Shown piece by piece: positions 20,718 through 31,646 of a stretch of DNA of 64,000 nt. Numbering within the stretch: position 1 is the first letter of the stretch; every line of letters begins with the position of its first letter. The DNA is from Eudorina sp. 2006-703-Eu-15 (Eukaryota > Chlorophyta > Chlorophyceae > Chlamydomonadales > Volvocaceae): contig BDSI01000199.1 in the NCBI GenBank assembly GCA_003117195.1, forward strand, positions 1 to 64,000, read 5' to 3'. Under the pieces are notes generated by a model that was not told where the DNA came from, made no database searches, and worked only from the letters and a program-made list of their open reading frames with translations. Both the position numbers and the translations under genes were made by a program.

Positions 20718-23069
20718 CATACCTCGAACAGCGTCGCGACTTCAGGCGTGACTTGAAGTCCGCCCGTGCCTCCGCTGCCATCGGGTGCAGGGAGCAGCGG
20801 CTGAAGAAGGCCCCTGGGCGGCGAGGGTCCCGCCGGCTCCAGCTCGGGCCGTCCTCGGCCGCGTCCTGCCGTGCACGTCGTGACGTTGTTTGCGACCAAG
20901 ACGAGCTCCAACTCGCACCGCTGCCCCGGCGTGGTGCTGAGCCAGCGGGGCACGAGGACCCCGACGACCTCAACGCTATCTGCGGTTGGGAGAGACAACG
21001 GCCTCGTAATGACAGAGGGAAGGGTCCGTTGCACAACGAATGGATACGGGGTGGTGCAAAAGGTAGAGGACCTGCGTGTCCTGTGACTGGCCATGCAAGC
21101 GGCGACACACCTCAGCCAACGAGCGTGTTTAGAAAAGAAACCCGACCGACCGAACGAGTGTGTGCACGCCGGCGCAGGTCCTCACCTCCTGGTTTCACCG
21201 AGTCTGCCAGCTCGTCCTGTAGGTGTATTGCGCGGGACTGCACTTTAGCGCGCGCAGGGCACCAAACAGCGTGCAGGCTCCTAGAGGGTCGATTTGCAAT
21301 TCACAGAGACACACACGCAGACACCTTTGGCTACGGACATGTGCAGTACGTTGCCAGGCCCTTTGCAGATCACTTATGCTGCCTCGAGAGTATACGTTCG
21401 GCGGCTGACACATACCACTTGAAGCACAGAGGCACGCACACATTAGCACCGGTCACTTCTCGTGAAACACAGCCACCACAGCAAGCACGCCGCGGCAAGG
21501 AAAGCGGTCAGGCTTTGTGCACGCGGCCTAGAGACCATGTTCAGACGCACCTGCAGGACGACTGTTAGGGATGCGGGCGGCTCCCCGAGTCCAAGGCAGG
21601 CGGTAGCGGCCTGCAGGCATGTCAAAGAGCGTTTAAATCCCACGCCTGAGTGCATACCTTCAGCAATGCTTTCCCTCTGACCATGCCTGGCCGCTTAATC
21701 CTGGGGCCCCTCGCATACCCAGATGCCCCCTTTCCCCCCCTCCCCCACACACTTTTACCAGGATGCGGACCTCTCTAACAGAGCGAAGCGTGTTGCACCA
21801 TCAGTTGCCCCAGATCCGACCTGCAGCAGTCCCAGCGCACCTGCAGCCGTATCTCCTGGTAGCCGCTGTAGATGCTGACGTCCGGCACCTGCAAAGGACG
21901 TCGGGCTGAGTATTTCCTCGCAGCGAGTTCAGATTCGTGTCTCCGACTCTCCGTGAACACGAGCGCACATTTCTGAGGCCAGCCAAACCTAAACAAGTCT
22001 CTGGATCCTTTACCTTTTTGAACTTGGCGCCAGTGCATGGCGGGTTGCGCTGCGGCGGCCAGGAAAACGGAGCGGAGATGGGTCAAGAGTGCCGCGTCCG
22101 CTGAATTCAGCGCAGACACCAGACCGTGAGCGTCAAAGTTGTCACCTGGATAGGACAGGTTTCTGGTATGTCCACTGCCCCGCCGCTCTCCAGAGAGCAC
22201 TTTAAACCGAACCTGCACAACGTTCACGGCAGTGCCACCACGTCAGAACGCCCCTTCCGCCCGAGCGCATATGCAAAGGGAAGGCAATGGCTTTTGACTT
22301 CGCCTAGCAAACGCATGGACCAGAGCTCTCGGGGACCCCTTCTCACGCCCGACGCCGTAAAGCCAAGCAGGGATTCCCAAGACCAGTCCGCCGACCGCCG
22401 GTGTTTATCCGAGGATGCAACTGCACTTGCCTGCCTTTGCAGCGCGTGCACTCGTACACCTGGTTGCTCTCCCACATCCGAACCGGAGAGCCCCGGACTA
22501 CGGTGCCCAAGACGGACAAGAGCTGGTGCAGCTGGGCGCAGCCAACGCGTGACAGCGGCGGCCGCAGAGGGCTGACCCGAGGATCCAGGGACGACGGCAA
22601 TCCCACCAAGCGCACGTGCACGTTGTCAAACACGCTCAGGGGCGGCAGTTCTCCGACCCCGTTACCCGCGCTTTGATGACCGCGCTGGTGAGCCTCCAGG
22701 TATTGCCTTTCCAGCATGTTCTTGACCTCCTAGCCACGCAGCGGCACAATGGATATCAGAATTATGACGGAGAAGGAAACTGGGAAGTGGATTCGCACCA
22801 TTTGAGCCTGAGCCGTGGCGTCATCGAGCAGGGATATGACCTCCAAAGGCCGCGCGTACAGAGCTTGGGCCAACTGCACACGCGGGTATTCGGTGAGTGC
22901 GTGCGCCCTGAAGTACTCCAGCGATCCACGCGCATAACAAGCTTACATCCGGCTCCTGGTCTGCAAGAGAGATGACAGACAGCTGCAAGCCGAAGTGTTC
23001 CTCAGGTGCAGCGTTGCACCTCAAGATGCGCTCCAAGTCCTGCCGTCCCCGTGGTTTTTTCGACATCAT
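14549..23069 (-). CDS. MCM9: MCM9 DNA helicase, 17 exons, about 842 aa
   Basis: MCM9 is a nuclear AAA+ helicase that pairs with MCM8 in homologous recombination and replication-fork repair. Exons on the minus strand: 23069-22947, 22915-22799, 22729-22431, 22212-22146, 21888-21841, 21610-21551, 21216-21186, 20979-20723, 18223-18022, 17685-17543, 17227-17150, 16935-16903, 16728-16009, 15622-15558, 15371-15329, 15102-14978 and 14666-14549. All phases agree. In order I see the N-terminal helical domain, an OB fold with zinc-finger cysteines (CTRC, then ETCP), Walker A GDPGTGKS (split by intron 9), Walker B CCIDEFD, the Arg finger LSRFD, and the NPEWD block that favours MCM9 over MCM2-8. A C-terminal lid follows. 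Intron 3 uses a GC donor. Intron 8 (2.5 kb) carries repeats. The start at 23069 is the best ATG, but an upstream exon is possible. Confidence 0.92.
17820..17998 (-). repeat. Minisatellite in MCM9 intron 9
   Basis: Some 15 degenerate copies of a 10-14 bp unit related to CCCAACCCTGTG fill the middle of the intron that splits the Walker A motif. On the sense strand it is G-rich. Confidence 0.85.
19699..19752 (+). repeat. GGGATGGGAGG purine repeat in MCM9 intron 8
   Basis: Tandem GGGGATGGGA / GGGAGG units, purine-only on the plus strand. Confidence 0.8.
20285..20504 (+). repeat. 220-bp dispersed repeat, copy B, with (CA)n tail
   Basis: It is highly similar by eye to the complement of 44498-44716, with only scattered differences. 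It contains several hairpin-forming GC palindromes, for example CCCCCGTATCCGGGGG. In both copies the end AACGATTC is followed directly by a CA-rich microsatellite (here 20505-20568), as for the 3' tail of a retroposon. It lies in MCM9 intron 8, antisense to the gene. Confidence 0.8.
20632..20715 (+). repeat. (CA)42 microsatellite next to an MCM9 splice donor
   Basis: An uninterrupted CA run of about 84 bp. On the sense strand intron 8 starts GTATGCAT and then runs straight into (GT)n. Confidence 0.95.
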
Positions 23070-23612
23070 CAAACTGGCCACGCTATTAAGCAGGGCGTAA
23101 ATCCTTCACACCTTTGCGCAGCATTTCAGCAGAACTCGCAGCGCTGCAGCGCGCAATGCGTCCATAGCACGGGAGCTGCCACAACGTCTCAAACATTTAT
23201 CAAACTCCCGATGTTCAAGGACGCCATCTGCTGAGCATGTAATTGTAGAGAATCAGTGCGCTTGCACATCATAGAGGGAGAATTCAGTTGTAATTTGAGC
23301 CTGTCCTGACAAACATACACGTTCGCGGCGTTGATGTTGCACATTTGTATTGGCTGTGCTCATGTCACAAGTGTCGACATAATCACATGGTAAATAGGCA
23401 TGGAACGATGTGGCTGTCGTCAAGTTCGTTAGCGGTTGGCTCTGAGTACGATGTTTGTGCGCGAAAACCCCACCACGCGAGCAGCCGTAGGGCAGAGAGC
23501 CTAAAATTGCTTTCGTGGCTGACTTAGAATTAGGGGCCTTTCAGATTTCCTGCGCTTGGCGCCTGTTATTCCACAACTCAGTTTCGCCAAAGGAGAGGGC
23601 CAGTCGGCCGCC
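23070..23612. promoter_or_regulatory. Divergent promoter region between MCM9 and SPT16
   Basis: The start codons of MCM9 (minus, 23069) and SPT16 (plus, 23613) are 543 bp apart, head to head. Both 5' UTRs and promoters must fit here. I see no clear TATA box for either gene. Confidence 0.6.
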
Positions 23613-26600
23613 ATGGCCGACGTATCAATTGATGCACAGCAATTTTGCCGTCGAATAAAACGACTATACGAGAGCTGGACGGTGCGTCGGCGCAGGGTGC
23701 TGTTTGAACTATAAGATCTTTGCTTCAATTGGTACAAACAAGCCTATGTTATTTCACCATAGCACATCGTTATTGTTCATTAGTATAGGTCATCAATATG
23801 CAACTTGCCCTTTGGTGTAGAACCAGCAAGATGGCGTCTGGAGTGGCGCCAACGTGCTGGCCGTGGCAGTTGGAGCAGCATCGGAGGATTTGCGATACCT
23901 TAAGTCGATATCGCTACACCTTTGGCTCTTCGGTTTCGAGCTTCCGGGTAAGGTTCGGGCGTCCGTGTAATAGTCGTATTCCATTACGGTGCATCGTTTA
24001 TTTTGAGTAATATTGAGGAATATCGGAGCGATCGTGGGTGTATGACGTTAGAAAGGCCCTAGGCGCTGAACGATGTGGGTTTACTGCCGCAGATACGGTG
24101 ATGGTCTTCACGAAGTCACGAATTCTGGTTCTCACAAGCCAAAAGAAAGGTGAGAGTTTGGGGACGGCGGGGTTGTCGATTCAGGGCAGACGGACCCAGG
24201 GTTACATGCGGTTAAGCCTCACGAGGGGGGAGGGATTTCCAGGTTTCCAGCTGTCACGCTGGTCTGAAGGTGGCACGAGCATGCTTGGGCATTACCCAAT
24301 GCTTCGTTGTGCACGTGCACTTGGTCCTGCAGCCACGCTGATGCAGCCGCTGGTGGAAGCGTGCTCGCGTGGAGAGGCGGGAGCGGTCGAGATGGAGATG
24401 GTGGTTAAGCCAAAAGCTGAGGATGGGTCGGCTCAGGTGGGTGGGAACTGCTATTTGAGAAAGGCGTCTGTGTGTGAATGTGTCCCGCCGCAGAGGGAAG
24501 GGAATGCCCCAATTAGCAGTGTGTTGTGTCCGTGTTATGTGTTATTCTGAACGGTAATCCCACTGGTGGCATGGCCGCGCAGTGTGCACAACTGCTGGAC
24601 GCTGCGCGCGGTGCTGAAGCCGATCCTGTTGTCGGCCATTTGCCAAAGGATAAGCACAATGGCAAGCTGGTCGAAGTCTGGTCCGCCGCGCTGGGGGCCA
24701 GTGGGCTGCGGACAGTGGATATCAATGGCGGCGTTGCGGACCTGCTGGCCTGCAAAGACGCCAACGAGGTGCGCTTTGTTCCCTTCGGGTTCGGTGGAGC
24801 ATCATGAGAATCCTCGTGTCTGTGTTGTGACGCCGTCTCTCGGAATCTGTTGTTCAGATCCTGAACGTGAAGAAGGCGGCCCTCCTGGCCGCGAAAGCCA
24901 TGCAGAACTGGGTGGTACCCAAAGTTGAAGACGTGGTGGATTCAGGTAAGGTCAGAGGGCTTGGCGTAAGGGCAACTCACGGCGGATGGCCCAGAGCGTT
25001 CCTGGTTGGGCCGCACGTTGGTAAGACTGTCGTGTGGTTATGTGATTGCAGGGAAAAAGATCAAGCACAGCAAGCTCAGCGAGATGTGCGAAGAAGCCAT
25101 TGCTGACCCTTCCAAGGTGGGTACCGGGCGCGCTGCCATGTGCATGTCGGCGAAGCTCATGGTTTGGCCCTCCTGTACCCAGGTGCAAGTCAAGCTGAAA
25201 GCAGAGAACTGTGACATCGCGTATCCACCAAGCTTCCAGGTAGGACTTGGATTGTTTCCCTGCATTTAATTTGTGATGTATGCAGGGCTTGCTGTGTCGC
25301 GGTTGAGCTGAGTGCAACGCCCTTGTCTGCAGTCCGGAGGCACGTACGACCTGAAGGTCAGCGCCCCGTCGAGCGACGCACCTCTGCACGACGATGGAGT
25401 GATTGTGGTGTCACTCGGTGAGAACCTTGGGTGTATTGCTCGGCGCTAGACTTGGGGCGCCATGGTTTACCCCGTGTCGTGCTTCTCACCGCATAGGCAC
25501 CCGATACTCGTCTTACTGTGCAAACATCAGCCGCTCGTTCATCATCAACCCATCGAAGGAGCAGACGGCGCAGTATACGGCGCTACTGGCCGCCCAGGAA
25601 GCAGCGATTGCAGCACTAAAACCTGGTGCACCTTTGACAGCGGCCGGCGAAGCCGTGGTGAACACATTAAAGGCCCAGGGGCAGGTACGTATCCCTGCTG
25701 ACGAACGTTGGCCGTTGTAGGGGCCACCCCTTGCAGGCTGTCGGTCGGGTGGTCTTGGCGTCCGGGCACGCCGAAGTTTGGTTGCTGAAAGAACGTCTTC
25801 ATGTAACTGTGGCCATTTCCGCGGCGCAGGAGGCTCTGATTGGGTCGCTGTCCCGAAACGTGGGCTTCGGCATGGGACTAGAGTTCCGCGAGGGGACTCA
25901 CGTCCTCCACCTGCCAGGCTCTGGAAAGGCTGCCGCAGCTGGAGAGAACGGGGCCCCCCGTGTGCGGGCCGGCATGGTGTTCAACGTGTGCGTGGGGATC
26001 ACGGGCCAAACGAACAAGGATGCGCAGGACGCTAAGGCGAAGAACTACGCGCTGCAGGTAAGGTTCCGTATAAAGATGAAAGGTTCCGTATGGGCTCCGT
26101 GGTTAGGATTTTAGGTTGAGAATATCCTTGCGTTTGCCCCAGGCATTATCAGGGTTAAGACTGCACCGTGGGCATCTCGGATGTACATTACTGCCGGGTG
26201 TACATTACTTACTGACGGATGGTGTTGTCCTCCCCTGTCGCGCTAGATTGCCGACACGATTATTGTCGTGGATGGCGACCGACCCAATGAGGTTGCCACC
26301 TCGTCAGCGCCCAAGAACTACGACAAGGTTACATACACTATCCAGGTGGGTATAAAATGCACTATCTGTAAGAATCGCTGGTACACTAATTGGCATTGAC
26401 TACCCACTGTTTGGTATCGTGCAGGAGGACGAGGAGGGTGGCGAAGCGGACGGGCGGTTAGAGGATGTCACCAACGGTGCGGGCACTTCGAGGGGCGGCA
26501 CGGAAGCCAACTTGGCTGCCATGGGTCTCAAGAAGACGTTGCGCTCGGATGATCCAACATTCAAGTCCGCAGAGCAGCTCAGGTGGGCTAAGAGCGATAT

Positions 26601-29600
26601 AAAGGCCGCAAAGCAAGCTGCAGGGTTGCACGCCGATTTGTTTCCGTGGCCGGCATCGTCATGGGCCGTTACGCCAACTAGGTTTTGCCCTTGCGCTTTT
26701 GTGCCTGGTCTGCTGTTGGCTGTCGGGTCTGGGTCAGGCTAGGTTAAGGGGTTGGATTCGGTTTCTGGATTGGAACGTTTCGGGTGTATTCTCATGAATT
26801 CCGCAGCAGCTGTGTAATACCTCCGTGTGAGGTGTTTGCGCCTTTGTGCACAGGAAGGAGAAGCAGGAGGAACTCCTGAAGAAGAAGAACGAGGAAACGC
26901 TCGCGCGCTTGACGGCGCAAGCGGGAGGAGCGGGAGGGGGCAGTGGAGGCGGAGGGTTGGTCGGCCGCAAAGTTAGCGAAACGTTTGCCTACCGCAGCGT
27001 CAACGAGATGCCGCCTGCTCGGGATTTGCGGATACAGGTATGACTTCGGTGCGAAAACCCGAGTAGTGATAACCCAAGTACTCGCGGCAATCACCGCCGC
27101 GGGGACGATGTCAGCGGGGGCAATGCCGCCGCTCGCGAACAAGTACGTGGAGAACCCGGACCCGAGGCCGGACCCCAGGCGCCAGTCCGCGTTCGTGGCG
27201 GTTGGGGGCCAGCTGGACGATGAGCGGTCGGACCTGGGTGTAGGCAACACTATCCTTCAAACGGTGTTACAAGGCGTTTCACACGCGTCCACCAGTGTCG
27301 TTTGTAAATTGCAGCCAACAGTTCGCGGTCGTGTGCCACCATCAATGCGCCAGCCTGAGTGACACCTTAACGTTGCCTTGTGCCTTCCCTCCAGGTGGAC
27401 AGCAAGGCCGAGGCAGTTCTCTTGCCCATCTACGGTGTACTCGTACCGTTTCATATCACCACGATCCGTAACGTGACGACCACCAACGATACAGGCGGTG
27501 ATGCGGCACTGGTACGTGAATTTCGTTGTGCCTCCTCAGTAACCCTGTAGACTTCAGCTGATGGCGGAATGTCATGCTGGTCCTGCGCAGGTGCGTGTCA
27601 CGTTCAATCTGGGCCCGAGCTACGAGCCCAATGTGCGGTACCAAACGGCCGTTTTCCTGAAGGAGCTGTCGTTCAGGTAGGGCCAGGCGAGCGTCCTCTC
27701 AAACAGATGCTTCGAAGCTTCAGTGTCAGAAGTTGTAATCGACCCCCCTTCCCTGCGAACAGTCGAACAGTCGCTCTGGCAGCAGCGCAGTTTAAAATGT
27801 CTACCAATTTCCTGTACCCCCCTTCCCTGCAGGTCGTCCGACGTGAAGCACGCGAACAAGGTGGCGCTCGACATAAAACTGTTGCGGTCCTCCATCGTGC
27901 AGCGCGACAAGGAGCGGGCGGAGCGGGCCACGCTGGTTGCTCAAGAGAAACTGGTGCGTCATGACTGACTGGGCGGGCACCCGAGTACCATTGGATTACG
28001 CTGCCAAATGATTTGATTACGCTGCCAAATGATCGCCTGTATGACATAGCACCTAATCTATTCAATTATGCATGCACGTTGCCAACTGCAGCTGTTTTCT
28101 GTCAGGCAGGAATGCGATGCGTCTTACAGGCTGTGCCGTTGTCGTACGCCACCAGGTACGCGGCAAGAAAATCTTCAAGCTGCCCGATCTCTGGATGCGA
28201 CCGGCCTTTCCTGGTAAAGGGCGCAAGGTGCCAGGATCTCTGGAAGCGCACGCAAACGGATTCCGGTAAGGATAAGGATTTCAGCAACCTTCTTTGCTAC
28301 AAGCTCAGGTCCATGCCACAGAAGCACACGGAGAACACGCTTGGCATAGGGCCTGCAGGACCGTACCCTTGCGCATGGTTTATGCACATCTGCGCCCGCG
28401 CTTGCCGTCAATGTTTAGGTACCAAACACCCAAGGGCGAAATCCTGGACGTGATGTACCGCAACATCAAGCACGCTCTATTCCAGCCCGCCGAGAACGAG
28501 ATGATCACCATCCTGCACATGCATTTGCACAACCCCATCATGGTCGGAAACAAGAAGACCAAGGATGTGCAATTCTACACGGAGGTGAGCGTGTGGGTGA
28601 CCAAGAGAGCAGGAAGGCGTCACTGGGATGATTTTTGACGACAACATGGGTCCACGATGAAGTGGCGTCACAACAATTCGTCAGCGGCATGAACCAACTT
28701 GTTGTCTCCATTGCGGCGTGTTGCAGGTCATGGACGTCGTGCAGACCCTAGACGGCGGCGGCCGACGGAACATGTACGACCCTGACGAGTTGGAGGACGA
28801 GCAGCGCGAGAAGGAGCGCCGCAACAAGATCAACGGCGAGTTCCACCAATTCGTGAAGCGCGTCCAGGTTTGTGCATTTGGTCGCACTGCGTTCGCTATG
28901 ACTCATCTTGCCGTCCTGTCTGATGAATGCCCGGTGCCGTCTCTCAATAACAGGAAATGTGGGGCAAGGACTGCCCCGATCTCAGCTTGGAATGGGATAT
29001 CCCGTTCCGCGAGCTGGGTTTCAGCGGCGTGCCGCACAGGTACGGCCGCTGTCACGAATGTGTTGTCTCTTGAGGCCCCGCGTCATGATTGGTCCGCGCT
29101 GAATTGTATTGTCTTGATCAAGGCCTCGGCACAAATCTGACTGGTCATGTCTCATGTGTGGCTACGGCTGTTGTATTTTGACCCGTCCTTGCGGCCAGGT
29201 CTACGGTTTTCATGATGCCGTCAGTCAACTGCCTGGTCGAGCTGACCGAGATGCCCTTCTCTGTCATCACCCTCGCCGACATTGAGATCGTCAACCTGGA
29301 GCGCGTCGGCTTCAACCTGAAAAACTTCGACATGGCCATCGTCTTCAAGGATTTCACCCGTGATGTGAGCATGGGGCGAAAGACAGTCTGTCCCATGGTG
29401 TTTGGGTTTCTTGCATCCGGCGCTGAGGTTTGTGTTCAACTCCTTGCAGGTGCTTCGTATTGACGCCATCCCCTCAAAGAGTCTCGAGAACATAAAGGTG
29501 CGGCGCTTGTTTGCGTGCCCCACATTACACCGAGGCGGGTGGTAAACCGTAGGATTGCGTCAAGCCTCCTCAAAGAATCGGAGCAACTTCCTACTGCGAC

Positions 29601-30446
29601 CATTTTACACATATACGACATGACGATTACCCAACTACTAATGGTTGCGCAGGGGTGGCTAACCGACATGGGGATCAAGTACTACGAGTCCAAGCTGAAC
29701 CTGCAGTGGAAACCCATCCTGAAGAATATCCTCGCAGACCCTGTGGGCTTCGTCGAGCAGGGCGGCTGGGACTTCCTTGACATTGAGGTCAGTTCGAGAT
29801 GTTTCTGCAAAACTATGGACTTGCCGAACAGGGTGCTTTAACTGTTCCACCGGTTGATTGCAGAAATCGGACGACGAGGAGGAGGAAGCGGAGGCCAGCG
29901 AGGAGTACGCGCCGTCTGGGGATGGTGACGACGAAGATGACGATGAGAGTGACAGCGATGACGATAGCGATGACGCAAGCCTTGAGGAGGAGGTGGGTCC
30001 TTGTGGTGTGTTGTCATGTATGACTTGCCATAGACACGCTGTCGCATTCGCAAGGCGCAAGCCATGATTGCTTACTTGAGCCACCCGGTGTTCTGCAGGA
30101 GGACGACGATGACGAGTACGGCGACGAGGACGAGAGCGAGGGCAAGGACTGGGAGGAGTTGGAGGAGGAGGCGCGCAAGTAGGTATCATGTTATGCTTGC
30201 ACAATCTGAGTGCTTAGATGAATTACCGTGAGCGTGTCATGTAGAGGTGTCGCAGTGGTGAGTCCTCTAAACGCACGCAAACAACAGGTTTTGAGTCTAT
30301 GCCCCTCTAATGCCCCACGCAGTGCGGACAAGCAGCGCCATTATTCAGACGACAGCGGCGACGAGCGCCGTGGCAAGAAGCGGAAAGCAGCACCACCGGG
30401 CGGAGGCGGCGGGGGTGGGGCCGCGAACGTTAAGCGCCGGAGATGA
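23613..30446 (+). CDS. SPT16: SPT16, large subunit of the FACT histone chaperone, about 1,070 aa
   Basis: SPT16 with SSRP1 forms FACT, which opens and rebuilds nucleosomes during transcription and replication. About 27 coding exons join in phase: exon 1 is 23613-23681 (start MADVSIDAQQFCRR), exon 2 23821-23947, exon 3 24093-24149, and the last 30322-30446. Domain order matches plant SPT16: N-terminal inactive aminopeptidase-like domain (SEDLRYLKS, VGHLPKDKHNGK, NVGFGMGLEFREG), a linker with the RSDD motif, a dimerisation/middle domain (NEMPPARDLRIQV, NVRYQTAVFLKELSFRS), a PH-like histone-binding module (REMWGKDCPDLS, SVNCLVELTEMPF), then a highly acidic Asp/Glu tail (about 29864-30180) and a basic KKRK/KRRR end resembling a nuclear signal. 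The length fits the family's usual length of about 1,050-1,075 aa. The exon 4-5 junction near 24583 is my inference. Confidence 0.95.
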
Positions 30447-31646
30447 TGAAGGGTACTTGGTCGTGGCACGCAGGGTTGCTCAACGCGTTCTTAGGTGGTG
30501 ACAGCGCGAGGTGTTTCGCCGCAAAGTTGTTTTTTTGCAGGTTTATACGCGGCCTGAGGACGCGTTTGTGCTCTGCCGTTACAACGTATGAGTTCTTCAT
30601 TCGAATTGAAATGCAAGCGGGCCACAGTGGCTTCCTTTGTCGACTTGCATAAGTCGGCAGGTCCGCCACTGCTTTTGTGTGGTAGTGGCTCGCTGGGAAT
30701 CTACGTAAGAAGCCTGTCGGGGGCAGCTGTGTGGGGGCAACAACGTGCCACAAATTGGTTTGAGGAAGGAGGCAGGGGTCTATTGTTCATGCGGGTCAGG
30801 TTGCAGCTCCAAAGCGCCCATGTGCCTTTCGTGCCTCTGTCAGAAACACACGTGCAGAGCGAGTGGCGAATCATTCCTAGAAGACGGCATTCGCCACGTC
30901 TTTCGCATTCGCCGAACTGGTCCCAGGACGCAATGGCGCACGGGGTTGCTGTATTGCCGTACAAGTAACTAATTATTGCCGAGACAATGGTGGTACCCAG
31001 AGCGCATGCGTGCAATCTTTGTGCTATGACGCGGCGGTGAAAGAGGCGAATGTTGGGAATGTCGATTGCAAGGAGTAATGTGTACCTCCCAACGTGCCAC
31101 ATCATGCTCTGGTCGTACGGTCGCGGCTGATGCCCGATTGTTCATCTCCAATTGTCATTGCCTTACCATAATGTCTTTTGGTGTTCGCCAACGATGTCAC
31201 TTTGTTACATATAGGTTCAAGTACACTGTACGGAATACATCTGTGTTATCGGTATATCGTATCCGTTTCGCGACCAATGAGGCGGAGGTTCGAGGGTTCC
31301 GCATTTTTTGGATGACCTTGAATATACTTAAAAACTAAAAGCATACAAGTCGTAGTCCTGTTTCGGCTCCATTAGACCTGTGCGGGGGCAGTGGACAAAA
31401 AGCGCACCTGATCTGCACGACAGCATTTTCACAATATCTCACCAGGTCACCCTTTCGAAACAAGATAGTAACGCGATACACGTACAGTGTTCAAATTTCG
31501 GTCATACATCGTCAGCGTGTCATTTATTTCCTGATGCGGCAGACGACCCCAGTTTAGCTTCCGAAATCGGCGTTCCCTGCAGAATGTTGTTTTTTAACCC
31601 TAATGCATAAGCTTTCTCATTATCAAAGTTGGTGGAGCCGTGAGCT
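30447..31646. other. Spacer between SPT16 and the lipase gene
   Basis: It holds the 3' UTR of SPT16 and the promoter/5' UTR of the next gene. No further coding domain or RNA gene is recognised in the roughly 1.2 kb. Confidence 0.6.

Noticed and set aside
22149..22227. Exon 4 of MCM9 read in the continuous long minus frame
   Set aside because: That frame lacks the second zinc-finger cysteine and gives unrelated sequence; the GC-AG spliced frame fits the family.
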